Source of the DNA: Adiantum capillus-veneris
Lineage: Eukaryota > Streptophyta > Polypodiopsida > Polypodiales > Pteridaceae
NCBI GenBank assembly: GCA_014529385.2
Contig: CM043962.1
Span: forward strand, 125,658,470 to 125,722,469
Length of the DNA: 64,000 nt
Direction of reading: 5' to 3'
A program made the translations under genes and the position numbers. This document shows, piece after piece, positions 11,401-24,700 of the stretch; position 1 is the first letter of the stretch; the number at the start of each line of letters is the position of its first letter. The notes beneath the pieces are model-generated. The model made no database searches and was not told the origin of the DNA. It worked only from the letters and a program-made list of their open reading frames with translations.

Positions 11401-14400
11401 AAAGAGGAAGGGGGCAAGAGGGCAGCCCTGTCTGATCGAACGTGTGAATGAAACGATCGCCTCTACCTCCTGACAAAAGGACCTGACTGTGTGCTCGTCT
11501 GTACAAAGTTGACACCCCTCTGATCCAAGCATCTGAGAAGCCCATTCTGCGTAGAGTGCCCTCCAGAAAGTCCCAGTCAACTCTCTCGTAGGCCTTCTTA
11601 AAATTGAGAAGAAGAATCACCAAATCCTCACCATGAAGCCTCGCTAAGGCAGAAGCCTCCCAAAAAGTAAAGATGTTGTCAAGGATACTACGCTCCTTGC
11701 TGAGTTGAGGATGGTGATGGGGCGCCATTGTCGAATCTCATCCAAGGAGCCACCCTCCTTGGGAATGAGGTATATCAGACGCTCACTCATGCTGTCAGGC
11801 ATCTCTCTTGTGTGCAAGATGTACTGGAAAGCACTACAGAGATCAGGGCCAAGCAAGTCCCAATACTCCAAGAAAAAATTGGGAGTCAAGCCATCCTCAC
11901 CTGGACAGCTACCACGGGGGAGTGCACTAAGAGCGGTCTGCAACTCCTCAAGCTGAAGTGGCAGCTCAAGTCTCTGGCGCATCTCCTCAGTCACAAGGCA
12001 AGGAATCTGCACCCACACCTGCTCCCTGCATGCATCCTGACTCTTTGACTGAGGCTCTGCAGATAGTAACTCACGGTAAAAGTCAGTAGCAGCTGCACGC
12101 ATGTCCTCTAGCTCAGAAGCAACTTACCCGTCGGGCCTCCTCTACTGACTGACCTTGTCATGTGTATGCCGAGGTCCCACTGCCTCGAAGAAAGCACTAG
12201 TCACTCTGTCACCCACCCCCGTCCACTGAGATGCCTGTCGGTGAAAAGCAAACTCATGGCGCCGCTCCTACCAAGCTCTTGGCGAGCCTGTTGTAACTGC
12301 TCCTCCAGCCAAGGACTGTCTAGATGCTGCTTGTGCATCCTCTGCAAGGAAGCAACGCCCTGTCTGAGACGCTGCTCCTCCTCTCTCGCTGCAGTCAGGC
12401 GAGTCAAGGACTCCTGGAGAAAGAAACAACTAAGCTGAGCTAGTCCTGAGGCCACTCAGTCAGCAGGAGAATCCTGCATGTCCAAGCTCTTTGTCCAAAG
12501 AGCCTCTACTCGCTCTCTGAGTGCATAGTCCAACAAAACCCTCTCAGGGATGCGTAGCATCGTGCTCCCCCGCCTCTGCCTATCTATCACTGTGAGGATC
12601 ACTGGTGCATGGTTCGAGAAGGAAGTCCTTGTCAGGATGCCAACTGTCTCACCCGAGTCACAAAAAAAGTCACTAGTGTAGAAGCGATCTATCCGCGATA
12701 GATTCACTCCTCCCACTCTGCGGTCCGAACGAGAGAAGGCCAGACTGTCTGGGGGCCTCACAAAGCTAGAGTGCTGCCACACATCGGAAACCCTCAGAGT
12801 CATACAAAACCTCTCCCAAGCTTCCAGCTCAACTCCCTGGACAATAGCGTGGCTACCACCAATCCTGTCAGAAGGGTCCTCCAACATGTTGAAGTCACCT
12901 CCAATGCACCACTGCTCTGCTTGCGGCAGAGACTCAACAATCTGTGACCAAAACTCCGCTCGTGCACTCGCCACATTGGGCGCATATAATATGTTTAGGT
13001 AGCCCACAAGGCAACCTTGAACCTGCATAGTGATCCACTGAGCCTTGCGTGGCACAATAATTCCTCTGCCCACAATGGCCTGCTGTCGAGACTCCGCAAT
13101 AGCCATACATACCCCACCCTGAATGCCTCCAGGTCGAAAAGCAGTTGACCAAAAAGTCTCATAGCGACCATGCAAAATCTGACCACAACGCGGAATGCGG
13201 CTCTCACAAAGATGATGCTCTTGCAGCATAAGAATGTCAATCTCACCACCCACAAGGCATCTCTGCAGCTCCTGACGCAGCCGACCCCTCTATCGTTGAA
13301 ACTAGGGCCCTCCTAATCCGTGCACATTCCATGAGATGATCCTCATGGAGTCAGTGAGAGAAAACAGATGCTACAACAGCAACCAACCTCGCTATCTTTG
13401 AGGCCGGTTTGGATGGGGAGTAATCCGCATCCGATCGAACTCTAGAAAAGCGCGCAAGAAGTGACTGTCCTGCCCAGGCCCAAGCCGAGCGTGCAGCCCA
13501 AAGGGCTACATCCTCTGTCTTGGAATCCTCATGCACAAAAACATAACACGGAGGGCACTAAGTGTCAGCAAACAAGTGTACCACAATGTGCCTACAACCT
13601 GCTGCATCTGGAGGTGTCACGCTGCACTTGGCAAGAGGCCAAAGTGTTTGTACCAGATCTCTCACTGCTAAGTCCCCTGTGTGGTGTGAGAACTCAATAG
13701 CCTGTGTCTGGAGCCAGTCCAGGACTGTGTGCTGGGTCCACTCTGTGGTATCTCTACCACACAACGGAAAGGAGAAACCCACCGCTGTGTCTAGGGCCTC
13801 ACTGCCTCTAGCTGCAAGAAAGAGGAGGTGGACTCAAAAGTTGGTCTCCTCCAAGTCGGAAGAGGAATCACTCGGAAACCGAGTGAAGCTATAATCGAAG
13901 AAATCCCAGCGTCTGCGAATGTTGAAGCTGGTCAGACCTCTGGGGATCGCTGCAAAGGGAGAAGTGAGCACCAACAAAGGCGGCCTCAAGTGGGGCTGTC
14001 CCTCACGAGCCACGCGGCTCGTAGCGAAAGCACTACCAAGAGAACGCCTCGCGGCAGAAGCGTGGCCAGTACCCTATGTCTGAGGAGGAGTGGCAGAGGG
14101 GTCTGGACACGAGGCTGTGGGCCCCATCGAGGAGATGGGAGGGGGGGGGGACGAAGGTGGAGGTGGGGGAGGGGGAAGGAGGCGGGGCAGCAACGACTGA
14201 GGGAGGAGGAGGAGGCGGTGGTGGAGGAACAGAAGTGAACGGGGCCTCCTCAGGCAGGTCCTGCTGAAGGGGGTCGAAACGGTTCCCAGTCAAAACCCAG
14301 TGCTGCTGAGCTGCAGCAGGTCGGCCACTAGGAGGAGCGGTGGGATGAGCTCTCTCCTGACGGCAGCGGCCAGGCACCTGTTGCCAACCATCAGTTGGCT

Positions 14401-17400
14401 GGTCACTAGTCTTTGTCGAAGTACCAGCCTGTGTATCTTGTGTACCTGGTTGCTTGGCATGCTCAGCCTTGGGCGGCTGCGCATGCGCTGTGGGTCGAGG
14501 TCTCCTACAGGGACATGCCTTTGCCATATGGCCCATGTGTCTGCAAATGAAACACTGGTTCAGGAGACCCGAATACTCCACACTGTCTAGTCCATCCCCC
14601 ACTCACCCTAGGCAGCAGTACCACCTTGGGGAGGGTGTGTATGTCACGAACAAGAACCGGCACAATAGGTAGACCTGCGGCGTTTGCCACAACTGAAGCT
14701 GCCGTGCGTGGAGACTCCAAAACTGTCCCGAACATGGAACGAATCCTGGGTAGGAGGGGATGGTACTCTCGCCTTAGGCCTGGAAAGCAAACCGAAATCG
14801 GCAAGTCTGCCTCCTCCTCGAGCACATCTGTAGTAGGGTCAAAACCGTGATGCCAACGTCGGAAGTAAGCTCTAGCTGCTCTGATGCCTAGCGGGCTCAT
14901 CGAGATTACTTTGGTCGCCATGTCTGCAGACTCGAACTCGACCTGCTAGTAACCTCTCCCGAGGATCTAGGCATCGGTGATCTTGCCCACATGGGAGAGA
15001 AGACGAGCCTGTAGTAAGTCCCGAACCTCGCCCCGAGTGGGCCGAGTGTCAATGATCTTACAGATAACCGAAGTGGCTTGCAAGCGCTCCACTTCGGCCA
15101 TCAAGCTCGCTTGCTCTTTTGGTGAAAGAGCAAGTCGAAGGGTCGACTCTGCGGTGTCGGGCGAGGGGGCTTCAGTGGAGTCCCTCGGTGATGGAGCAGA
15201 AGCCGCCGTTCTGTGTCTGCTACTGTGTCGAAGAAGGACGGGCGGGTAGGCTGAGGACTGAGGTGGGCTGAATGCGGGCTGGGGTAGGCAGGAGACTGAA
15301 GGCGGGGGTTGCGGGCAGAGGCGGGTTGGGCGTGCTGGCTGGCTGCACGCTGGCTGCTGCGCAGAGTGCTGGGCAAGGCAGCGCGCGAGCAGGTTGGGGG
15401 GGTGGGGGGGGGGGGATCAGGAGAGAGCGATGGTGAGGGAGATGGGCTGCGGGGAATGCGCGCAAAGGGAGGGGGTGGAGGCAACGGCACCGAGCTCAGA
15501 GCTTCATCGGCCAATTTTCGAGAATCATCTTGTACTTATTTGGCTTCTTTCTTACATTCCTATGATGCTTTTACCTCCAAATCCCCTGTCTTCAAATTCG
15601 GTCTCCCGCTCATGTGTTCTATCAGATTCTTCGTCGGAATCCATGGTGTGTGCTGCAAAAAGTTAGATTAGATCCTAATTGAAGAAGAATTGATTGAGTC
15701 TATGATACCACTGTAAACTGGCAAAGGCGAAGAATCGATAGCAAACATGCGGTAAAACTTAGAAACTGATAACATTTGAACCTGAAAGTTGAAAGAGCGC
15801 TGGAGACGAGACCTGGTAAAGAGGAGTTCTCTACGTAGAGGCACTGGCCCTTAAGTTTGGCGCCCAACATGGTACTTCTTTTTATATTGATAGAAGTCAC
15901 AAAGTACAACTACCAGAGAGTCACTCTGCAACTGTGCAACCTTGCAGCACTGATATGCCAAAGTGCTCAAAAGGCACGTGGCCCAAAAGCAAAAGCTATG
16001 AAAAATTGAGCCCCGAAAGCTCTAGTGTCCAAAAGGTCAGCGCTTTTAGTAAACTAATGCCAAAAAGCAGCACGCCCACTTGCCACATCGGTAGCGCGCG
16101 AATTGTTGCACGTTTCACGTTTCACGACGTATTTTGAAGTGGCTTTCTTGGGCAGTGTCATGGTAGCACTCCTCCCTCTTTTTTGTTCGGTGGGGTACTT
16201 GCCACATCATCCCTTTGTGACATTTCCCCTTGGGGGGAGGCTATTGATGTTAAGACATGAAGGCTAGTGGTGTCTTGCTAGAAAGTGAGGTGAGGAAAAG
16301 ATCCAAAACAAACACAGCCCTGTTAGGGCTTGCTTGTTTACTATAGTGGCCCTCAACAATGGTGACTTGATGTGGTACGTTGGCAATGAGAAAGCAAATT
16401 GCGCGCCTCATCAAGCTATAGCCTATATGGGACCCATGCCACATAGCTCATTTTGTTTGATTATAAAGGCGGCGTAATTGTAAAGGTAGGGCATGAGATC
16501 TCTCCTCCTCTCACTCACACACACACACACACACACGCGCGCACGCACTTTTTTTAGTAAATCTGTTTTGTTTAATTTACCTATGGGAAACCTCAAAGCA
16601 AGGAAAACCCACCAAAAAGATCAGATACAAAGGGAAGAACACAGAAGTGTCCTACGATGCGAAAGCGCTAAAAGCAAACATGGAAGAGCTGCAAGATTTC
16701 CAGGGCCATGTCCCCAATGTCAAAGGCAAAATGTAACGATTGCCTCAACGAAATCTTGAACGTTGGAAAAGGATCTGCATCATGCCTGTGAAACAATTGG
16801 AGATTACGATGTTGCCAGAAAGACCATAGCGACCAAAATTGGACCCATGCGAAGAAGATGGAAAATTGTTGGAGGGAAGTCGGAAGAATGCCAAAACACT
16901 AGAATCGTTTGTGGAAAACTGCTGACGGGCACTGTGTATCAGCAAATTAGTGAACCACAATGTGTATACATCCTGCTGCATCTGGAGGGGTCACAACAAA
17001 CTTGGCCAATGGCCACAAAGTCTGAAGCATGTCTGTAACTCCTAGCTCTCCCATATGGTGAGAGAACTCTAGGACCTGTGTCTGGAGCCACTCCAACACT
17101 GAGTCGAGAGTCCACTCACTCTGGTCCCTGCCGCAAAGGGGAAAAGAGAAGGCAACCGCCGAGTCCAAGGCCTCTATCCCCCTAGCTGCAAGCAACAGAA
17201 CATGAACCTTGAAGCAGTCTGCCTCAAGGTCTGGTGAGGAGTCGCTGAGAAAGCGTGTAAAGTCGGGCAAAGAAGTCCCATTGGCGTCGAATGTCGAAGC
17301 TCGTGAGACCACGAGGGACTGCTGCAAAGGGAGACGTCTGTACCTGTAGAGGGGGTGGCAAGAAAGGCTGTCCCTCTCTCGCCAAGCGACTTGTGGCGAA

Positions 17401-20400
17401 GGTGCTGCCAAGAGATCTCCTGGCAGCCGGGGATGGCCCTGCCCCCTGGGTCGACTGTGGAACTGGAGCGGGAGGGGGGGTGTAGGAGCAGGGGAGGTGG
17501 GGGACGAGAGGAGCAGGAGGCGGGCAGGGGCAGAGGCAGCGGCGAACTGAGGGGAGACGGGTTGAGGCAGCGGGAGTGGCGGAGGGGGTGGGCTGGCGCG
17601 AGTGGGCAGTGGGAGGGGCAGAGGGGGCAGGCTAGCGCGAGCGGGCAAGGAGCATCGTACAGCAGTAGCGAGCGCGTCACTCCAAGTCTTTTCTTTGTTA
17701 CATGCTAAGCTCAAAACTAGCCACAACCGCTTCAGGATTCTCTTCTTGTGCATCTAGTGAGGGTAGTCAGGAGGAGGTGGAGAATGAGGAAGGGGATGAT
17801 TCTCAAGACTTTGATTGCTTGAGCCTTGAGCATGTTGGTGTTGGGGCTTGCTCCTAGTAGATTATGATTATGGACTACTTTTTTATATTTGCGGTGATTT
17901 ATGTATTTGGGACATGATATATCATGACCGTGAGTCGCGAGCTATGACTGGATCAATTTTTGCTTGGTAGTTGTTTCATGACATTAGATTATGGATAGTA
18001 TGACTCCTTGCAACTTATGCACAATGGTAGACTTATATGCTTTTTTGTAGTATGAATGATGTATCTTGTAAGTCGGTTTGAACCTTGAAGTCTATCTTTT
18101 ACGTTGTAATCTGTTACTTGTAGTATCTTGATTGTAGTCTTTCAATATAATGGCATCAATATTGATCTATTCTTCTAATATTACCTAGGCTTCTTGTTGT
18201 ATTGGTTATGTGTAAGTCCTATAATAGTTTGTATATTTAGTTAAATTTTTAATCAAAAGAAACTCCGTTTCTTAATCAGTTCAGCCTCGGGTGAAAACTA
18301 CAAAACTTCAGTTTTTCCATTTCCTTTTTTGCCATTTCTGTTTCTTGTTGTGACTATGAACATGTCCAACACTGTAGAGTTGGCAATCTCACTTCGCCCA
18401 TGCGTTTGGGGATGATATGCAGATGAAAAACTCAACTTCATACCAAGGTTATCAAACAAGGCACACCAATTTTTTTTTGTCATGTGAGTATCTCAATCAC
18501 TCACAATAGGCTTGGGCACCCATGATGCTTGAAAATGTGTGCTAGAAAAACCCTAGCCATATGACCTGCTTTGATCGTCTTTTTGACTAGAATAAAGTGA
18601 GCTTGTTTACTAAATCTGTCCACAATGGTCTTGATTGCATCATTTGCAGTTTGAGTCTTTAGGAAGATCCGTAATAATGTCCATGGCAGTACTTTCCCAA
18701 GGTTGAACTAGCACGGGCAAAGGTTGGACTAACCAAGGCGTCTTGTGGTGATCGTACTTCACTTTTTTGAAAACTAAGCATTCCTTGACATATTGATCGA
18801 TGCTTGCTTTTAGGCTTGGCCAAAAGAAATACTGTTCCAATGCTAAGGTCGTAGGGAGAATACCCCGGTGACGTGCTTAAGGCGAAGCATGTGCTTTATC
18901 CATGAGTCTCTTCCTCAATGGTGCCTCGACACAAATTGCTTGCTGGTGGTAGAGGTACCCATCCCGAATAGAATAGGGATACTCATTCTCTCCGCTCTAT
19001 AGTCTTCTCCAAATGGAGGAGATGTCTAGGTTGTTTGGATACATGTCTGGAAGTGATTCCAGTTCTTGGTGATACACAGAAGTGATTGCATTTTCCCTTG
19101 ACCGTTTAGTCAATGTGTCTGCAGCCACTTCTTTACTTCCAACCTAGTCTTCTCCAAATGTATGAAGGATCTTGAATGAAACATGGTTAGAAAGTTTGTC
19201 CATCTTATTTGCTTCTCAGAGTATTTTTGTTGCATAAGGAAATATCTTATGCTCTAATGATCTGTCTTGATCACAAAGTGTGCAACTAGAAGATAATGTT
19301 TTCAAGTAGACAAGGTGTGAATCAGAGTTAAAAGTTTTTATTGTAGATCGAGGCATGCAATCCAGCATCCTTGAGCTGTCTACTGTCAAAAGCCAGTGCA
19401 TGGGCTTCTTGGTTAAGCACTGCACCAATGCAATCACGTGAAGCATCACATTGCACCTCAAATGGTTTGCTCAAGTCTGGTACTATGAGAATAGGACCAT
19501 GGCTCAAAAGGTATTTCAACTTGTCAAAGGTAGAGTTGTGTCTTGTCCCCCATTTGAAAGGGATCTTCTTCTTTGTTAGGTCATGGAGTGGTCTGGCTAC
19601 ATTAGCAAAGCCTCGGATGAATCTCCAATATTACAAACACAATCCCAGAAAACTACGCACAACATGCACAATAGTGGGAGTTGGCCAGTCTTGGACAACC
19701 TCGATCTTTGTTGGATCCATGCTCACCTTATTGTGAGAGACTTTATGACCTAAGTAGTAAATCTCCATGATAAAGAACTCACTTTTCTTTGCATTGATAT
19801 GCAACTCATGCTTATGCAGTTCTTGAAACACTGTTTCCAAGTGCTTTCAATGTTCCTCTTTAAGACTTGTATGTCATCAAAGAATACTCCTCAAAAGACT
19901 CGGTACGGACTAAAGATACGATCCATCATTCAATTGAATGTGGCAAGAGCATTGGCTAAGCCAAAAGGCACGACCAAAAATTCATAAAGTCAAAAGGTTG
20001 TGAGAAAAGCAATCTTATGCACATTCTGTGGTGTTATGCATATCTGATGATACCTATTTTTTAAGTCTATGCGACTAAAGATGCGTGCATCTTGTAAATT
20101 ATTGAGAATATCATCAATCGGACGAGGAATTCTTGATTGTGATCTTGTTTAGATATTTATAATCTATGCACATAGGAAACGTGCCATCTTTCTATCGTTC
20201 CATTAGAAATGGATAGTAGTAGGGAGACGTACTTGGGTGCATCATACTTTTCTCTAGAAGCTCGTTGATGTGCTTCAAAATTTCCTCTTAGTGAGCAAGA
20301 TTTACCGTGTAGGGGGGTTGGTTAGGAGGAGAGCTATCCGGTATGAGATCAATACGTTGATTGTCCGGACGTTCCAGAGGTAGCTTATTTGGAAGAGTTT

Positions 20401-21702
20401 CAATGAAATAGTCCTTGTATCTATCAATAAATTGAAAACGACCTTTATCAAGACTCGATAGCGAGCTCTCTTTAGACTTATCTCTCTTGTGTAAAAATCA
20501 AGTAAGCAGAAACGAAATTCTTTATTTCCTTCTTAGTAGAGGTGTGGCTTACAGTAGGAAATAGCCAATCCCTGGCTTATAAAAAAAACTTGATTTTCTT
20601 GCCCTTATAATCTAAGGTGAGTGACTTTTCGACATATTCTGGGATTGGGTGGTTCCGGAAGTGCCATGGCATTCCAAGGATAATGTCACATCTTTCGATG
20701 GGCGTCATAAAAAATGATTCCCGATCCTTGTACACACCAATCTGAAGATTGAGTTGTTCTTGCACATGAGTTGCATTGGGAGTCAACCCTTCAAATGCAG
20801 ATCCGGATGTGATCGTAGTGCCCAAATGATGAGGTGTAAGGCATAGGGGCTGTGGAGTATCAAGAGAGATGGAGTTGTCTGTAGATCCAGGATCATAAAG
20901 AATCAGTACTTGCTGGTTGTTAAGAGATCCCTAGCCTTTGAGAAGCTAACGCTTCCCCTTCTCTGTTTCCGTACTTTCTTGTAGATTAGCAATAGAGTTT
21001 GAGCTTGGTAGAGCAAATTCTTTCCTCGTTTGCACCTTCTTTGAAGATGCTTGTTCTTGCCGTTGCTGTCGAACAGGGCAGTAGGGTTTTGTATGTGCTT
21101 TCTCTCTATAATAGAAACATCTTCCTTGTTGCTTTAAGGTTTGTACTTGGGCAGGCGAGAGATATTTAATCCGCTTGCCAGTGTCCTCTGGCTTTTTAGG
21201 CTGATCAGAGTCCCTAAAGAGACGCTTGTTGCTTGGGTTGCCAGTCTCTTTGTATACTACTCTCTGTCTCGCACAATAAGTGCTTTGCTCCATCTTCCTG
21301 GAGTTCCTATAGAGTGTAGGTCCTCCGCAATGATTGTTGACTCCATCATCCTCTGAAGGGTGTCATGAGAATACACCTTCATGCTCTTCCGAAGTTGGAG
21401 TTGTAAGCTTGCTTCGAACTTTCGCATCTTATCCTCGTTGGAAATCTTCTGAAGGGTGTAACGTTCAAGAGAATCGACCAAAACTTGTCTATAGTTGGAG
21501 ACTTTCTCATGTTCCTTCTGGGAGAGCTAGTCCCATTTCTTCGGGATGTCCTTCCCGCAGTCAAGTGGAAGGAATTGTTCAAAAAATTCAGCTTTGAACT
21601 GAGTCAATGTTCTGGTTTGAGTAACTTCCAGAATCTTTGCCAACCACCAGTTGCAACTTGAAGTGCTAGAGGGGCTAGCGATGGATGTAGCAGACCACAC
21701 GA

Positions 21703-21790
<88 letters not shown>

Positions 21791-24700
21791 CGAGCTCTGT
21801 TGCAGAGAGAGGGAGAGAGAGCGTACGATTTTTTAGTGTGTTTCTTGGGCACACAACTAAAAGCCCTATGTTTTATTATTAAGGGTACAAACTTGTGACC
21901 ATTTAAATGGCCTTTGGGTGTGAACACACCCAAGTATAAAAGAATGAATAAATGAGTAAGAGAGGCTATAAGAGGGCCTTTAGACCCAACAACCTCCCAC
22001 TTAAAAGCCCGATGTGGTACCTTTAAGTAACTCCCACTAGGTGTAAGCAATGTTGATGTTGTGTCTTAGCAAGACACTTAGTGAGAACATCTGCAGGGTT
22101 ATCCTGTGTCTTGACCTTTGTCAGTGTGACAAGGCCATCATCCAATACTTGTCGTATAAAATGGTACCGCACATCAATGTGTTCGGTACGAGCATGGAAC
22201 ATGGCATTCTTAGCTAGGCATACAACACTCTTGACTATCACAACCAAGCACTCGAGCATATGCAGGAAGACCAAAGTCTCTGACCAACCTGCCAAGCCAA
22301 ATAGCTTCCTTAGAAGCCTTTGTGGCTGAAATATATTCAGCCTTTGTAGTGCTCAGTGCCACAATCTTCTGTAACCTTGAACACCATGAAATAGCACCTC
22401 CAGCAAGTGTGAATACATACCCACTGGTAGACTTTCTAGTGTCAAGATCACCTGCCATGTCCGAATCACAAAATCCCCGCAATGATAGTGTACCCTTGCC
22501 ATAACATATACATGTGTCCAGTGTACCTTTTAAGTACCTGAATATGCTCTTCATTACCTCCCAATGTGGTTTGCCAGGATTAGACATGAACCTGCTAACA
22601 ACTCTCACTGCATAAGCAATGTCTGGTCGTGTAGCAACCATGGCATACATCAATGAACCACAAGCTGAAGCATAAGGAATGCCTTTCATAGCATGAGCAG
22701 CTATATCATCTTTTGGGCAATCTAGCTTGCTAAGCTTTGTGTGCATAGGTAAGGGCACACCAAGAGGCTTAGCATCAGCCATATTAAATCTCTCAAGTAC
22801 TTTCTTGATGTACTTGTTTTGAGAAAGGAATAAAAGACGAGCCTTTTTAGTGTAAAGACAGTGATCTGCTTGACTGTGTTTGAAACCATGATTGAGCATA
22901 AAAGTATCAAACTTTTTGTACCATTGTCTAGGAGCTTGTTTCAGCCCATACAAGCTGCGTTTTAGTTTGCATACCAAATGCTCTTTCCTTGGAATGACAA
23001 AGCCCTCAGGCTGCAGCATATACAACTCCTCATCCAAGTCACCATGTAAGAAAGCAGTGATCACATCCATTTGAGCAAGCTCCAAATCCAAGATAGCACA
23101 TAGAGCAAACAACACACGGAGAGTAGACATCTTCACTACAGGTGAGAAGATTGCCTGGAAGTCAATGCCTTCCTTCTGTGCATAACCCTTGGCAACTAAA
23201 CGCGCTTTGTATTTGGGTTTGTCATCAACACATTTGATCTTATAAACCCACTTGTTAGGAATAGCTTTCCTACCTTTGGGCAAGTGCACAAGCTCCCATG
23301 TATTATTTGCATACAGTGATTGCATCTCAGATTTCATAGTAAGCTCCCACTTACTTTTGTCGTCACAAGACTGGGCCTCTTTGTATGTAAGAGGCTCTCC
23401 CTCATCAGTCAACAAAACACAATCCAAAGATGGCTGAAACCTCTCTGATTGACGTCTCTGACGTGTAGATCTCCTCACCCAATGATCTACATTTGCCGGT
23501 AAAGGGTCTACATCCTCAGGAATGATTATGTTATCATTTAGCGGCTGATTTGCAGCATTTATACCCTGCTGTAAATCATTTTCAGTGTGCTGGTCATTGT
23601 GTTCTACCCCATTTTGTGCATCTATTTGTTGTCCATTCTCTTCTGGCTGTTGCACAAATGGTTGATGCTCATTTTCAGCATCAATAGGCACCATATTTTC
23701 AGCCAAGGAAGGCTTTATGGCTGGCTGGTCATTATGAAATTTGACCCTCTTTTTATCATGGTCTACATGTGTAGCATTTTGGAGCAATTTAGCCTCATTA
23801 AATACTACATCTCGGTTGCGTACAACCTTCCTGTAATCAGGTAGCCATACTCTGTAACCCATCTCACCCTCATCTCCATAACCCATGAAGATGCCTCTGA
23901 TGGATTTCATGTCTAGCTTAGTCCTCTGATCTACAGGCACATGTACAAATGCCTCACAACCAAAAACACGCAAATGGTCATATGAAGCAGGTTTGCCAGA
24001 CCAAACCTCTTTGGGGGTGCCATTGTCCAAAGCACGATTTGGAGAACGGGTGCATACATGAACTGCAGTTTTCAAAGCCTCTCCCCAAAATTCTTGGGGA
24101 AGATTAGCTGTGGACAACATGCAATGTATCCTCTCACAAATTGTGCGGTTATATCTCTCAGCCACGCCATTAGATAATGGATTATAAGGGGCTGTTAACT
24201 CCCTTTTAATACCATGCATCTCACAAAAAAACATTAAATTCACGTGATACATACTCTCCCCCATTATCTGTTCTTATGGCCTTTAACTTGAGACCCTTTT
24301 GTGTGGTCACAAAAGCATGAAATCTTTTAAAAGCGTCAAAAACATCACTCTTGTTTTTAAGTACATACACCCGAGTCTTTCTACTGAAATCATCAATGAA
24401 AGATACAAAATAGCGTGCACCACCATGTGAGCTCACAGGCATAGTGCAAACATCTGAATTTACTAAATCAAGAGCATGCAACTTTTTAGAGACACTATAC
24501 GAATAAGAGAACTTCACTTGTTTACCATAGATACAATCTTTACAAAATTCGAGGCAAGGACCTTTTACATCAAATCTCCCAAGAGAGGAGAGAACTTGTA
24601 GTCCTTTCTCACTCATATGGCCAAGTCTCTTATGCCAAAGTTCCATTGGACAATGAACTTTAGCCATAGCAACAAACTTGCCAGGTAAGGCCTTGCAATG

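Larger units (their letters stand above)
10500..15515 (-). mobile_element. LINE-B, nearly full-length plant L1-type LINE, decayed
   Basis: Read on the minus strand: Pro-rich and DUF4283-like ORF1 with a CCHC knuckle (15514-13558), then ORF2 with endonuclease (13253-12456) and reverse transcriptase (12455 to about 10538). It differs from LINE-A in every domain. A second fragment of the same family is at 16945-17680. The left (3') boundary is approximate. The right boundary is where gypsy gag/LTR sequence begins. Confidence 0.82.

Noticed and set aside
14033-14602. Plus-strand Gly-rich open stretches over LINE-B ORF1
   Set aside because: Shadow of the minus-strand Pro-rich ORF1 carrying the CCHC knuckle.
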